Source of the DNA: Nymphaea colorata
Lineage: Eukaryota; Streptophyta; Magnoliopsida; Nymphaeales; Nymphaeaceae
Reading direction: 5' to 3'
DNA: 64,000 nt
Assembly (NCBI RefSeq): GCF_008831285.2
Contig: NC_045139.1
Span: 18,458,354 to 18,522,353 of the forward strand
A program made the translations under genes and the position numbers. This document shows positions 29,835-43,017 of this stretch, piece after piece (within the stretch, counting starts at the first letter, position 1; every line of letters begins with the position of its first letter). The notes below the pieces were generated by a model, which was not told the origin of the DNA, did not search any database, and worked only from the letters and a program-made list of their open reading frames with translations.

Positions 29835-30595
29835 TTTTTTTTTTTTCGGCTGCGTTCATGTCATTATGGAATATGGTAGTTGATTCATGTTGGTGTTGTG
29901 TGTATCCTTGATTTCTTGTTTGATCCTATATTGTGTATTCGTTTCAATTTGAAAGTACAGTTTTTGTGCTTCTATCTATGTGAATGAAGTGTGATTATGA
30001 TGTATACTGGATACCGGATAAGGAAGTTGTTGAGTTGAAGAAGTTATCTAATAAGATGTTACTGCTGCTAGGAAACATGTTTTCTTATAAACTTGGATCT
30101 TCTGAAACTTGCTCTCTTTTGCTCTATCTTCGTTAAAATAAAGTACTTGGTACAGTGTGATACACGTCAAAGGAATTGTTGATGTTGGAGAATTCGATCA
30201 GTCTTTGCAAGCCTGCTTATCTGCAGTGATGGAGGCAACTAGCATGTTCTGAATCAACTGTGCCTACACAATGGCCTTGCATATGTGCAAATGCTAATGC
30301 ATGGCTTTTTCATTATGAACATCTGATTTGAGACCCTCATTGAAAATTCAATGCATTAAATGGGCTTCCTCAAATGGAAGATCTAGTAACATGCTTCTGA
30401 CGATTATCTGGATGCTGAAACACGTTCTCTGGAGAATGAAAGGCTTTCCCTGAATTTGATTAGTCTTGATGTTCTGTTTCCATCAAAACAGAGAAAGAAC
30501 ATGAGCCTCAAAATCACTCGATTGCAGTCTTAAACATTCAACTGTTTGGCTGCTCGGTTGTTCCGTTCACATGTCCTTGCAACATGGGTTTGAAG

Positions 30596-30974
30596 TAAGG
30601 CTGGGCATTGGGTTGGGTGAGTACCTGACGGGTATCCGGTACTCAGCAAGACTCGGTCTGGGCTTAGGCTCGAAAAAAAAGGAACTAGGCTGGCTCAATA
30701 ATCGGCTGGGTGGGCTCAACTGAGCCTGGTTCGCTTAGGCTCGAAAAAAAAGGAACTAGGCTGGCTCGATAATCGGCTGGGTGGGCTCAACTGAGCCTGG
30801 TTCGGCCCGATAATTTTTTTAGTACATATTTTATTAATTTATATATATATTTATAATATTTTATTACAATTAATTATATTTGTATATTATTTTATATTAA
30901 AATATATATGTTTTTTAATTTAATTGGGTCGGGCTCGGGTTTCATGTGTCGGGCCGGCCCGATGCCTGGGCTTA
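30596..30974. mobile_element. Non-autonomous hAT-type element with perfect 8-bp target duplication
   Basis: The 379-bp element is flanked by GTTTGAAG on both sides (30588-30595 and 30975-30982). The ends are TAAGGCTGGGCATTGGG and, reverse complemented, TAAGCCCAGGCATCGGG. The subterminal regions are rich in GGGTCGGGCTCGG-type motifs, and the centre is nearly pure AT. There is no transposase. A shorter stretch with similar sequence (CCTGGGCATCGGGCAGGCCC) is at about 45985-46115. Confidence 0.75.
30663..30804. repeat. 71-bp tandem duplication inside the hAT-type element
   Basis: The units 30663-30733 and 30734-30804 are identical except for one base (GGCTCAATAATCGG against GGCTCGATAATCGG). Each starts CTTAGGCTCG and ends CCTGGTTCG. 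Confidence 0.95.
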
Positions 30975-31752
30975 GTTTGAAGTTGGAAGTGGTTACAAGT
31001 TCGATATCAAGTGATGTCTTGGCAATTCAGTTTCAATGGATGCGATGCCTCTCTACATCTTAAGAGGTGGGGTATTGTATTTAAGTTGAAGGGTACACCA
31101 CTGCCCAATGTCGCCCAGAACCTCAGAGACATGGAGAATGTAAGGGCTTTCTTGAATTGTTAACCTCTTGCTCACCTAGATCTTCTGACAGTTTGTTGGG
31201 CATTGTGAAGGTATTATGAGATCCAACATGGTGACATCAAAGAGTGCTAGAATACACATAATAAAAAATGATACTAGGAGTTGATTATTCTGAAAATGTC
31301 AATATGTGAGAACTATCATTTTAATTCCCTGTGCGCATAAATTCTTAGAACAATGCTACGTAGAAGTATTCACAATGTCCGGAATTTCTTCACATGAGTT
31401 TTTCACAAATCTAACTGTATAAATGAATTTTATGTGTCCGAAGACATAGGAATTTAAAAAGCATGTTAATACACAGTCTTTCCATTGGAAAATTTATCCA
31501 TCAGAAAAGCTAAGCTTCAATAGGCCCTAAGATATTAACGAGAATGAACTTCCAACATTTTTTGTATTAAGGTACTTGGATCTAGTATGTCACCTTTTTA
31601 CACCAATAAATAGATTATTCTCGATCATTTTTCTAAAATGCTTGCTGAAACAATAAGAAAAACATACCTGAATTTGAGGGGCAATAGGAAACCTTTCATA
31701 TGTTTAATTACATTTTGCCTCGACTAAATGCGGCGTTACTATTGATTGTGAT

Positions 31753-31955
31753 CAGGGCAGAGGAGCCAGAAATTTTTTATGAGGAAGGGAACGAGAATTA
31801 TAGTTTCAAAACGTTAATAGGGGCCGAAATACAATTTTTCGAAATTTTTACATAGGATGAATGATTTATTTTAATTTACATGTTTTTTTTTTTTGATATT
31901 TTGACAGGGGCCAAGGTCTCTGCGGGCCCTATGCCGGCCCTAGCTCCGCCCCTAG
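31753..31955. mobile_element. Short DNA transposon, CAGRGG-type ends, with target duplication
   Basis: Ends are CAGGGCAGAGGAGCCAG and, reverse complemented, CTAGGGGCGGAGCTAGGG. Flanks are TTGTGAT (31746-31752) and TTGTGAC (31956-31962), a near-perfect target duplication. The left end continues AGAAATTTTT as in the element at 1197-1372. Confidence 0.55.
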
Positions 31956-32006
31956 TTGTGACCCTCTTAGAGGATGCTTTGAACACCTGTCGTAATAACA
32001 CCATTG

Positions 32007-32299
32007 GGGTGCTTTACTGACGTCTCTAAACTGCCTCCAAAACCAAGTTTCTGGAGTGCTTGGGTGCTATGAAAACTGAGTTTGAGAAAAACTTGCTTTC
32101 TATAAAACCTAATTTTGTCAAAAAAAAAAAAGAGTGAAAAATTGCCCCCCCTTTAGGTTATTCATAAAAAAACAGGTTTTGGATGTGTCACATAAACCAA
32201 CAAACCAAACTTTGAAAACTCATTAAAAAACTTGGTTTACATAAAACCAGGCTTTCACTAAACTGGGTTAGAAGAGGATGTTATCCAAACACGCCCTTC
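32007..32299. mobile_element. AT-rich dispersed element, second copy
   Basis: It has the same block order as 26232-26451: GAGAAAAACTTGCTTTCTAT, an A run with GAGTGAAAA, AACTTGGTTTACATAAAACC, GAGGATGTTATCCAAACA. The copy is longer and its ends are a little clearer. The family looks like a MITE but no target duplication could be assigned. Confidence 0.5.
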
Positions 32300-33869
32300 A
32301 TTTTTGTTAGAAGAAATATAGAATAATTATGAGTGTTCTTTAGATTCAATAAGTTGGATATAATTACCATTAACTTTCCTAAAACAAAAACATTGTGTTC
32401 TTAAAACACATCGATTTTGGGGCAAAAGGACTATTTTTGTGAATATTTGTCAAGTCAGGGGGGCGTGTGCCCCCTAGCTCATATAAGGCTCTCCAGTCTC
32501 CCATTAATTGTAAGCCCTTCGGAAGGTATTTCATAATAGAAACATTGTGTATTTGAAAGGCATGTTCCTAAAAATATATATTTCAAGAACTTGGTATGAT
32601 TATGAATGTTATTCTTATATCCAACAATGAGACGTGGGGTGATTATGAATGTTCTTAAATCTTACAATGTTTCTTAGTACAATAAAATTATATTTTTCAT
32701 AACATATGTTTTAAAAACACATGTTCTTCCTATTAGATAACCTTTTAATTTACTTGTTTACTCTAAGTTGTACATTAAATCGTAGGAAACACCTCATTTT
32801 AAGGAACATGGTGCACAAGTTGCGGGTTTATTAGGCAATGCAAACAAGAAACACAAGGTACAAGCCCTTCTCAAGAAGTGAGAGGGATAGTGACAAATAA
32901 TGTCTCAGAGTTTTAAACGACAAGGTTTTTCTTGACAAAGTTTTTTTTTGTGTATAATACAATGAGCTTAAAAGAAATAGAAAAAAAACAATTAACATAC
33001 GGTAAATTTTTAAAAATTTTAAAAACTAAAAATGAAGGGAAAATAAAATAAGTGAAAAACTAATAACACAAACATCAAAAGATAAGTAGATTTGAAACAA
33101 AGAAAAAATGAAAAATGAAAAAAAAAATTGTTTGGCATTCAAAAACTAAAAAAATGAAAAAGTGAAAAAAAAAACGTGTTTTTTTGTTCATTTTAACGTT
33201 TTTTTTTCAAAAAAATGCATTTTTTTTAAGTTTTGAACAATCATTTAATTTGTTACGTTTTTTCACTTTTAATGGTGAGAGGCAACCTCGCTAGCCCGGA
33301 ACAAAGCCTGAAGGTCCCTTCAATGTATGGAATGTGAACAAATTCTTGATTGGTGGAACACAGAGAACAGATTACCTTTTCTCCAATGCAGTCAAACGTC
33401 TTCATTTGGAGCCCACAATCCGATACGAATGACAAATGCAAAATGCTTTCCATGAGTTCAACATCCATCATTCCACAGGGAACATGCTAAAACATATGCT
33501 TCCAATGATGTGGTCGTGTCCTCTATCTATTGATGCCAACATAGACTGATAGCTTTCAGTGTTCAAATTAAAGCAGCTATCGATAGATAAGCTCAACGAA
33601 AAGATAGATGAGGAGACATTTGCCCTCCCTTTATATACTTAAGAAAAAATTATAAAAAAAAATAAGTAAATAACAAATGATAGCTCAACTTTTACAAGTC
33701 AACTGATAGATATGCAAGTACTTCTGTCTGAGAGCCGCCTACCAATAAAAAAAATATTAATTTTTTTTATATGAATTGACAAAAGTTCCTTTATTAAGGA
33801 CCAAATATCTTTCAAATGCCAAGAGAAGAGTGGTTCTTCATGAGAGGTATTCTTGTCATTTTGTATCTA

Positions 33870-34060
33870 AAATTAAATGTCTTCACAGATATCGTAAAAT
33901 TTTTGAAAATATTATAATATTAATATTAAAAATAAGAAAAACGAAAAAAAGAGAAAAAATCGTGATACCTTGAAAATAACATAAAAAATATTTATCGCAT
34001 TTTTTCATGATTTTTTTCCCGATTTTTTCGGTTTTTATTTTTTAGCGTTGAAATTACCAT
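33870..34060. repeat. AT-rich dispersed repeat, GATATCG...CGAAAAAA type
   Basis: Read on the plus strand this stretch (CAGATATCGTAAAAT ... TTTATCGCATTTTTT) resembles the reverse complement of about 54340-54450, with the same order of motifs. It has no coding capacity and undefined ends. Confidence 0.4.
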
Positions 34061-35489
34061 GGATTCAAAATTGAAACTTAAACTAAATTATTTTTCATCA
34101 ATTTTATCACTTTTATATAAAACCAAATTTGTCATTAAAAACCCAAGAAAAATCTCGCCGTGAGAACGAGTCAGTAGGTGACTTTATGAGAATTTCTCTC
34201 AAAAGTGGAGGTCTATTTACCAACTTTTATAAGTTGAACATTAATTTGTTATTTGCTCAAATGTTAGGTGCATTTTTTTTAATTTTTTATATTTTTTTGT
34301 ACTCCCTCGATAAAGTAAACATGCAATGCTAATCACACAAATCAATTGGTCAGGCAATCATAAGAGTGATCCAGTTGTGTCGTTTTCTATATGGCCACAA
34401 TGAAACACCTTTTCCTTCAAATAGTAGCCGCCAACTTCATCCTAAAATAATGTGTTTTCAGAAAGGGCCCAGTGAATTTGAAAGGTGTTACATCTTGTGA
34501 CCAAAAAAGTTGATGCTGTCTAAAAGAGTTTTTCTAACGGCCTCTCACGCCTACGACTTCTAGGCCTGTGTTTCGATGATTCGAGCGTACTTCTTCTAAA
34601 GCCACGGCAAATATATCCCAATACATAGTGGATATATAAAGGCATATGCAAAGTGTTTGCCATTCTCACACCACGTTCTCTCCTAAATGTGACTAGATGA
34701 TGGAAGCCAGTAAACTCTAAATAGAATGATGTTCACCAAGGACCTGACCGCAGAGGAAGAAGTTTTTAACTGACCCGACGATATAAAAGCAGCCAGTGGG
34801 GTTCGATGCCGACACCTCCAGTTCATGCCCCTTTAACTTTTTTCCACGCACCAGGCTGGCAACATGTCAGTAGCCAGGCTGAAATGAGAGTACCAGACTC
34901 GCAATTGGGTGGAATCCGGTGACTGTGTTTTGTCTTGACTGGGATCCCAGCGGTTGCTTTGGGATCCCGAAGAATATACACATCCCCCTCTCTCCCTCGC
35001 ACGTCAATGAGGATGATGTATGACCCCCTCAAGGCTGTTGCAACGAAAAAAGAGGGACGAGTTCGTTACTCCAGAGTGAAAACTAACACTTGCAGCGAAA
35101 CAAAACGCCGCAACTTTTGTACCACGAGCAGACACGAAAAGAAGGAAGGAGAATTCTATTAAAGCTCGCCCATTATTACATCTACTGTTCATGTCTGAAA
35201 TATGCAAAATAATCAGGAAAAGAAGGAGAAAAAGAAAGGGACGGATGAAATTCAACGGTCGGTCGCAGTAATGGAAAGGTACATGCCTGCCGCTTCACCT
35301 CAAAAACAAGGAGCATCTGACTCTCAAGATCCTTGGCTCTGCATTTCAATCCCTGAAAAATCTCAAGGGAGGTTGCAATCTTAACCTCCCACTTCTCTGT
35401 ACTGCGAAACCTGGAGTCCAAGTAAATCTGGATAGCCGGAGGCTTCTCCCCAAGTGAACAGCGTCTCGAAGAGGAACCAAGAATGCCTG

Positions 35490-38400
35490 CTAGTTCATTT
35501 TCCTCTTGGCACCGACTGAGAAGAACTCTGTAATGACCTCTAGTGGCATCCCTTTTGTTTCTGGTACTTTCAAGAACACAAACACCCATGACACCACACA
35601 AACAACTGCGTAGATGCCAAACACACCAGCGATGCCTATTGAAGTCAATAGGACCGGAAGCGTGTAAGTCACAATGATGTCGCCAATCCACATGGTCAAG
35701 GCGCATATGGCAATGCAGAGGCCACGGACTCGTGTGGGGAAGATCTCCGCACAAAGGATATTTGGGATTGGTCCAAAGCCCATGACGAAGCAGCAAATGT
35801 AGACAATAACGCTTGCACATGAAAGGGCAGCCTGAACCACAGTGTTCATTGATATGGTTGTACTAACAACAAGAACGATTAATGCTACCACGAGCACTGG
35901 AATTGTGGTTAACAGAAGGGACCTAGACAGAAAAAACATAGAAGAAGAATTAAGAGATAACCACTGAACTCATGCCATGAGAATGCCGCATGTGTTATCA
36001 ACATGGACAGCAACTCAAGTTCCTTTTTTATGGAACCGGCAGGCATACTTAAGTGTGATGATCTGAAGTAACCTTTACATGATAGGCAAAGAGAGATATC
36101 CATACAGCAGAAACTTGTTGAAGGCTAGACATACACATTGATCCTCCCAAAGCAGGCTAAGTGTCACTAGTTATTGTGTGCTGTGCCTGTGTGTGCATAT
36201 GTGCATGCGTTTCTGTAACAAAGACAAACCACAGCTTGGTGGTGGGACTTGGTCCCACTCCAGGCAGTGTAAAACGCTGTGGGCATCCTCCTGCCCCCAG
36301 GAGGACGCCTGCTTTAGTTTTCACGTAGACCATCTTGAACTCAAGATACCCTTTCTACTTGGGTCAGGGTCATTCAAGCTGACTGCCTAGCCATGGATGT
36401 ATCGTAAACGGGGCTATATGATTGTATCTCAAACAGACGAACAAAAACATTAAGACACCTATCAAAAGGTTGCTCCCTGGAAGAGACTGGTTTCGGCCTA
36501 AAGCAAATTACAGAGTTTTCCATGCATATAGTTCTTTTGGGTAAGATTGAAGAGACAGGAGGTACCTTCTACCAGAAATATCCATGAGTTTCATAGCAAT
36601 TGCTATGCATGGAAGCATTAACAAGCTGGTGACGGCACTGATAAGGAGGGATGCTGAGTCCGACCCTAGGCCAAGGTTCTCAAGGAGGACCTCAACACCT
36701 GCCTGGTCAAGAATTTGGGGCGTGTAATATAGAACTCCGTTTATTCCAGCAAGCTGCAACACAGGTTAAAGGATCACAAATATGCAACATATGGAAAACA
36801 TGTCCTTTGAAAACTAGTAAATCAAAAGCTACACAAGTGAGGTTACAGATGTGGCTACGTTGCCAGAAAACAAAAGAGCAGGAAAAACAGAGTTGCAGAA
36901 TAGATTCATGCAGGAAAAGACACAGTTATAGCACACAGATTCATTTGTACAAGCAAATAGGGAACAAATTATGAACTTTGTCAGGTAATTCAACCAAAAA
37001 GTCTAACAGGACAATGGAACCATAACAAACGTTACACAAAACAAAAGCTTTTGACATTCTGAAGAATATTTTCACAAACAAGGCTGTAGAGTTCACTAGG
37101 AGGAATACATGGTCATGAACTCAATCCCCTTGAGATCAACAAGCATGGAGAAGCAGAGTAGGCCCACTTCATCTCTAGAGATTTATCACAATGGACTAGG
37201 GACAAATAGCTTTGTCCTAGAAGATTCCTCACCTAAAAAGGGTAGAAGGGAAAAAAGGGAACACTACTGTAACATGCAATTTACAGAGTCAAATAAACAA
37301 TATCGTGACAGGTACCTGCTCAAGGATCTGAATTCCCATGCCGACAAATAATGCATGCCTTACTCCAGGTTCAAAGAGATCTGACCATCGAGGGCCCTTG
37401 ACAGCTGTCTCAGATGGATGAACCATAGCAGGCCCAACCGGGTGTTGCTCCATGAGCTCCTTTGAGTAGAGCGCTGGTTGGCTAACCAATGCAGCAGCCT
37501 GGATGTACTCACCATCTGTAGGAATTTCAACACCAGGAATAGATACAATGGAGCCACGCTGTGATCCAGGAATACCCTCCTGATGCAAATAAATCCTTTT
37601 AAAGCCTCCTTCTTTTGTGCCATCTTCTCTTTCCTTCTCAGACCACTTCCATGCCAATTGCCAACCACCTCCAATGCCCATGCTGCTTGCTGTATCACCT
37701 TGCAGGAGGCTACTATTACGACGCATACTTAACACACTGTCATGGACAGGTGGTGCTGGCATGTCTTTCTCCATGCTGGTTGTCTGTCGAGAAAGCAACG
37801 GACTATGCAAGTTGTCATCTGATTCGGCCCCAGCTCCATCGGAGGCATACTCTTCTTCCGCATTGTCTCTCTGGCTCTCTTCATCCCACTGGTCCTGTTT
37901 AGGATGCTGCTGCTCAGCCATGCTGAACATGCTGCCAAAGTTTGGAAAAAGCATGCTCCCACGAATGCTTCCCATCTCAGGAAGCTTTTCATGGACACTA
38001 CCAAAAAGTGTAACCATTGGGTCCATTAGTGGAATGCTTGGAGTTGTCATGCTGCCATGTCTAGAAACAAGACCAAGTGCACTACCAAGAACACTTTGCC
38101 CAGTAACAGGTTTAGCAATCCAAGAAAGACCCTCTTCTGGTCCATATAATTTGATCCTGTCCTTCTCAGCACCAGGTTCTTGATCTTCATCTAGCTCAGT
38201 AGCTGGGCCAATTATGTATTCTTCTATGGATGTCTCCCCTCCTACACCCAAACCTTCAACAAGCAAAGCCATTTCACCTGCAAATCATCGAATTATAACT
38301 AAATAAGCATCTTAGTGACCCATGGAAAGATTCTGGAGGAAAAGTGTGCTAACCACAGAGTCCTGACTGGAAAAAAAGATTATGAAGATACAAAGATAGA

Positions 38401-39690
38401 GAAACATCTACAGAACTTCTGAATGGCCTACAGTAGAACACACTCAATAACTGCTTCAAGAGAAAAAGAAAATGTTTCATTAGAGCAAGAACTGCTCAGA
38501 ATATTGAGAACAAAGAATTAGTATGCAGCACCAAGTCTTTTTGGGTTCTCAGGTCAAATCTGTTGTCTGAACTCCAAGTATAAGAAATTACTAACACTTC
38601 TAACACAATCCAAAGCTTATGATGCCTGGCATGCTTGAAGCGGTTTATGATAAGTGAGGTTACAAGAAGCATTTGCTACTTGTCATAATACATGTCAAGG
38701 ACTGATATTTAGAACTTGAAGTCAGAAGAACAAATATAACTGGTCATAACCGACATACCCTACAAGTTACAACACAAAAGAAAGCCAGTGAGCTAACCTG
38801 AGACATCTTCCCTGCCGCGCAACCTTTGTAAAACCTTTTTTGCCTCCAACATTCGCCCTTTGCTGACAAGCCACCTAGGAGACTCAGGCAAATAGAACAC
38901 TGTCAAGAAGAAGTATGCAAGAGAAGGTATGAAAAGAACGCCTAGCATCAGCCTCCAGCTAGGGTTATCCATCAATGACATCCCAAAAACCATACAGTAT
39001 GATAGGAACATTCCCCCAGACCCAGTGAACTGGGGAAGAGTATTGAGTTGCCCCCTTATGTCTGATGGGGCTGTTTCAGAGATGTATACAGGAACTAGAG
39101 TAACAGCAAGTCCAATCCCTAATCCATCCATCAGCCTTCCCAACACAAGTATGTATACATTAGGAGACCAAAGCATCACCAAGCCACTAAGAAAATATAA
39201 AACTGATGAAACGATAAGCATCGGCCGCCTGCCCAGCCAATCTGATACAGGACCAGAGAAAGTCGTGATAACTGTTGCTCCAATAAGTGATGTAGCAACA
39301 ATTAGACCTTCAAAAGTTGAATCCAATGCAAACTCTGTTTTTATGTAAAGAATAGCCCCTGCAGAAAAAAAATGTATATAGCTCAAACCTGACATGAAGT
39401 TCATGATTGGAAGACATCAATAGTGTGCTCAAGAAACACAATTGGTGTGAAAAAGGCACCTAGAGAAGTTGAAGTAGAAAACATGAAGATTAATGCTCAT
39501 ACAGTTGCTGATTTGCTCGCATTAAATTCTGGAACTTATATGCATAAATTTTCTTTAAAAAGGAAAAGATGACCAAAGATATACACACATATAAATTGAG
39601 CAAATTAATACCTGCAATTGTAGCATTGTCCCATCCTTGCAGCAAATTGCCTATTGAAGCAGCTATGGCAACAAGAGCAGCTCCGCTCAT
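35490..39690 (-). CDS. TST/TMT: Tonoplast sugar transporter (TST/TMT, monosaccharide-sensing protein family)
   Basis: Coding exons on the minus strand are 39690-39612, 39358-38798, 38277-37316, 36753-36566 and 35922-35490, all in frame, for 740 residues, the usual length. It starts MSGAALVAIAASIGNLLQGW. Residues 1-214 hold six membrane segments with DWLGRRPM (66-73), VPVYISETAP (115-124) and PESPRWL (184-190). Residues about 215-505 are the long hydrophilic loop that marks this subfamily, with SPLLSRQTTSMEKD and many Ser, Asp and Glu. Six more membrane segments follow, with LAGINGVLYYTPQIL (from 535), LMDISGRR and PETKGMPLEVITEFF near the end. Family members are proton-coupled antiporters loading glucose, fructose or sucrose into the vacuole, and the loop is a phosphorylation target (family knowledge). 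The sequence does not tell TST1 from TST2. Confidence 0.95.
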
Positions 39691-41384
39691 TTTTGCAGTC
39701 AAACAGGTGCTACAAGTTACTGACTACTAATGCCGTGTTCTGTGATCGGGCAGACAAAATAAAACAAATTAACACTTATTGGCATCGGCCGCCTAAAATT
39801 TAAGATAACAGTGAAACCACAGTGTTAAAGGTGAAAGAAAAAAAATGGCTACATCATAAGTCAAGTCAGAAAGCTACAGAGAAAAGGTTTCTGAAAGCAA
39901 CCATAAAGTAAGTTGATGTAGGACCGCCAAATGCTAATTACCGTGCAGGGAGATTCTAGCATGAACAATGGAATATATAAAAAACGTTAAGTCTGACAAT
40001 AAGATAACAAACCTATAGTTTCTACCGTTAAACGCCAAGAGTTTTGCACAATAACTCTGTACTTGCTGAAAAAAGGGGTCTAACCTCTATACGTACGCAA
40101 AATATATAAAAATCATATAAGAGAATTATTATAACTGTCCAGATTCAAACAAATAGATGAATGACTTCCGGTTGTAAGCCCTGAAATGCCAAAATACCTG
40201 AAAGGTAAATTGAAATACTACGATTACATATTTCTTAAGTAGCGAATATCTTCAGTTTCTATTAACAAATTAAAATTGTATATGGACCATTCCTCCGCAC
40301 TAACAATCCGGCAGACGGTTTGCAGTCTTCACCACTCCCCAAAACAGCTCATGTAACACATCGAAGAAATCCTCGCGTACGGAAAAGCCGCAACTTTTAA
40401 CCACAAAAAACAGGTTAATTTTACAGCAACCTCAGCTGGAGCTCAGATTGCAATGAGATCTACAATTTTGCATCCTAAAGTTGCAAACAATAGTGAACAT
40501 TAATGTTGCTAATCTCCCGGTAACATCTTTTCACATTTCTCCCACGACATTCCAAAAATTCACTAGACTTTTGCTCCCCCGAGAATCTAAGAAGGAAAAG
40601 TCATTAAAAAAAATGACGTCATGAGCTTATGCATCTATCGCTACTTTGTCGTACACGTACCTGACATTTCCACCGCTCTAAAAGAATCTGTTAATAAAAG
40701 AGGAATCATATCTTGTTCAATGAGCAGCTTAAGATTCTACATTCCGGAGTTTAATCTCACCTTTATGCTTTATTCTGGATTCACCCAGTCACCTCACTAC
40801 CTCATTAAACACTCTCTCATACGCAAGAAATAACCAAAAACGCCGGAAAATTCTCCGATAATAGGACGATTCGCTCCATTTCTCGAATCAGATCACACAA
40901 AACGCAAGGAATTCGCATCTGCGTCTCCAAAACACCTCAAAGTACCTGGTTTTTCAAGTAAATTCTGGATTAAATCCACGAGATCACTTTCATCCACGCA
41001 CCGGATCCCGATTCCTCGCTCGATAACACTCTTCCACTCGTTTTCCCAGGCGGGAACGCCAAAGATCACCGGAAAACTCGATTTCGTCGCTCAGAATCAG
41101 TGAGACGCGCCGAGGAACTCCAACAACCACTCGTTGTTGCTACTGTAACCCTAACACGTCATCCTACACATTTCTGATATCTCTCGACCGATCCGCATAG
41201 CAACAAGATTCCTCGCCTAAGCATTTATATATTTAGAAAAGAAAGGGAAGAATAGCTAGGCCAGCGACATGCATCTACCTGTCAAAGGACGTCTGGCGCC
41301 AGAGACGTCAAAGACAGACGCATCGCTGATCCTTCCCTCCCTCTCTCCCCCGACGCTGCTGATCTGTAGCTTTCCGCCCGCTCT
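39691..41384 (-). other. Probable 5' UTR and 5' UTR intron of the sugar-transporter gene
   Basis: On the minus strand a TATA box (41393-41385) is followed by a purine-rich leader and, at 41279/41278, by a good donor (GACAG|GTAGATG). A plausible acceptor (AACTTGTAG) lies just upstream of the start codon at 39690. This gives a short leader exon and an intron of about 1.5 kb. The prediction rests on splice signals alone. No open frame of note lies inside. Confidence 0.4.
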
Positions 41385-41393
41385 CCTTTTATA
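41385..41393 (-). promoter_or_regulatory. TATA box of the sugar-transporter gene
   Basis: The minus strand reads TATAAAAGG, an ideal TATA box. A start site about 30 bases on, near 41360, leads into a G- and A-rich leader typical of plant mRNA. Confidence 0.55.
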
Positions 41394-42752
41394 CTGCCTC
41401 CCTTCTCGATCCATGTGGAGGCACAATCACCAGTTTTTGAACGCACCTAATTACGGAAGCATCCCTCTCCTGCGTGACGGTGGACGGGCGAGGCCTTCTG
41501 ACTTTCATTACTTACGTTCCGGGCATAATTCGTAAAATATCCCTTACACTCGTGAATTTTCCCTATGCGGACTTCACTTTTGCCAATAATTATCAAATAA
41601 AGGCCTTTCCATAAAAGAACGCGAAAAGTTACGTTTTTCATATTACGCTGCTCAGTTTAGTCAAATTTCTAGTTACTCACATAAAACCGACCATGATTAG
41701 GACCAAACAAGAAAACCGCCGGCAGAGATGTGTTTAAGGGCGGGCTCAAACGTGAGGTTCTCTTTTAATACAACATAATTGTTAAGCGAAATTTATAATT
41801 ATTTTTTAATATTAAGACATGTTTTATAGAAATCATTTAAAAAGTATAAATAAATAAAAATAAACATGGTGTATATATATATATATATATATAGATATGA
41901 AACTTTTAAGTTTTTTTTCAAGCAATGGGTTGTTCCAACTCAACCTTTCAACCTTTTGCAGGAAGTAAGTCCCCAACTTTCATTTCAATCCTTATAACTT
42001 AAAATGACACCAGGAATGGATGGTGAACGTATTAAATCATTTTATGAATGTGTTTTGGCAGATAAAATAATTCATCGCCATATTGAAAGTTAGGAATTGG
42101 AATCTTTTTAGCTCTGTTTTTTGCACACATTTTGTCGTCAAAATTTACGAAAAATAATAAATTTTTTTAGTTGGTGACAGAAGCATAAAAAGTTAATTTT
42201 TTTAATATCAAAACGTATCACTGAACACATTTTTTGTTTTTCTGAGTATGCTCAAAGGATTTTAACTTTTCAACAAAATTTATTTGTTTTTTGTTCTGGT
42301 AATAATCATAGTCTTTCATTGGAAAAGATTTTCTTTTCTCTAAATAAAGCAAAGCAAGCAAGGCCTGAAAAAGCTGCTTTGAACATGAATCCCCAAAAGT
42401 TTCAAAACATGTTGTAAACGCTAGCTCATTTTACATATGAAGGAAACACAATCTTCCACGTTTGAGAGGCCAGGTTTTTTGAAAAGTTCATGCTCATTTT
42501 TCTCGTGGAGCAACTACAAATTTCAGCCATCTTGAGGATACGATCAAAGCCCGCTTTAGCAACGTTATAAAAATAGTTTTATGAATCGAACCAATATTGT
42601 GATAGCGAATTGGCCAATTCGTCGGTTAAGCTACAAAGAAATATTAAATCAAAATGAAAAATTTTCAAAAACAATAAAAAATATTTAAACCCGCATGCGA
42701 AACTCTTTAACCAGGTATAGAATCCAACAGAAGGGGACTTGAAAGTGAAACT

Positions 42753-43017
42753 CATAGTTGGCAAACCCGTGACTAGAACTCAGATCGACAGATGATTGTA
42801 GCAAGTTGACTTGCCGGCTCCTCGACCTGACTCGGTCGAGTATTCAAGTAACCAAAATGTAAATCACTGCAGTTGAATCAAATGACTCATGCCGAGTCAA
42901 GGGCGAGTTAGGAGCGAGCCGGACCAACCTTGACTCGTGGCCAGATTTGTTGGCAAGCTGAGCTGATTCGGGTGATTTTCGAGTCAGCGCGGCGAGAGAG
43001 AGATTTACCATGTTAAC
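42753..43017. mobile_element. hAT-type MITE, CATAGTTGG family, copy B
   Basis: The left end is CATAGTTGGCAAACCCGTGAC, matching the reverse-complemented right end of copy A. Inside are GTCGACCTGACTCGG-like and TTGACTCGTGGCCAGA blocks also present, inverted, in copy A. The right end is decayed (GAGATTTACCATG) and no target duplication could be found. Confidence 0.6.

Larger units (their letters stand above)
29835..35489. other. Spacer downstream of PMI1 with dispersed repeats
   Basis: No gene is supported. It holds the hAT-type element 30596-30974, the CAGTGG-type element 31753-31955, the dispersed element 32007-32299 and an AT-rich repeat near 33870-34060. A minus-strand frame at 33471-33253 (MMDVELMESILHLSF...) has exon-like composition but matches no family I know. 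The stretch 34700-35170 shows no repeats and nothing recognisable. Confidence 0.45.

Noticed and set aside
41223-41233. Second TATA-like sequence (minus strand ATATATAAATGC)
   Set aside because: Weaker context than the TATA box at 41385-41393, and it would lie within the predicted leader intron.
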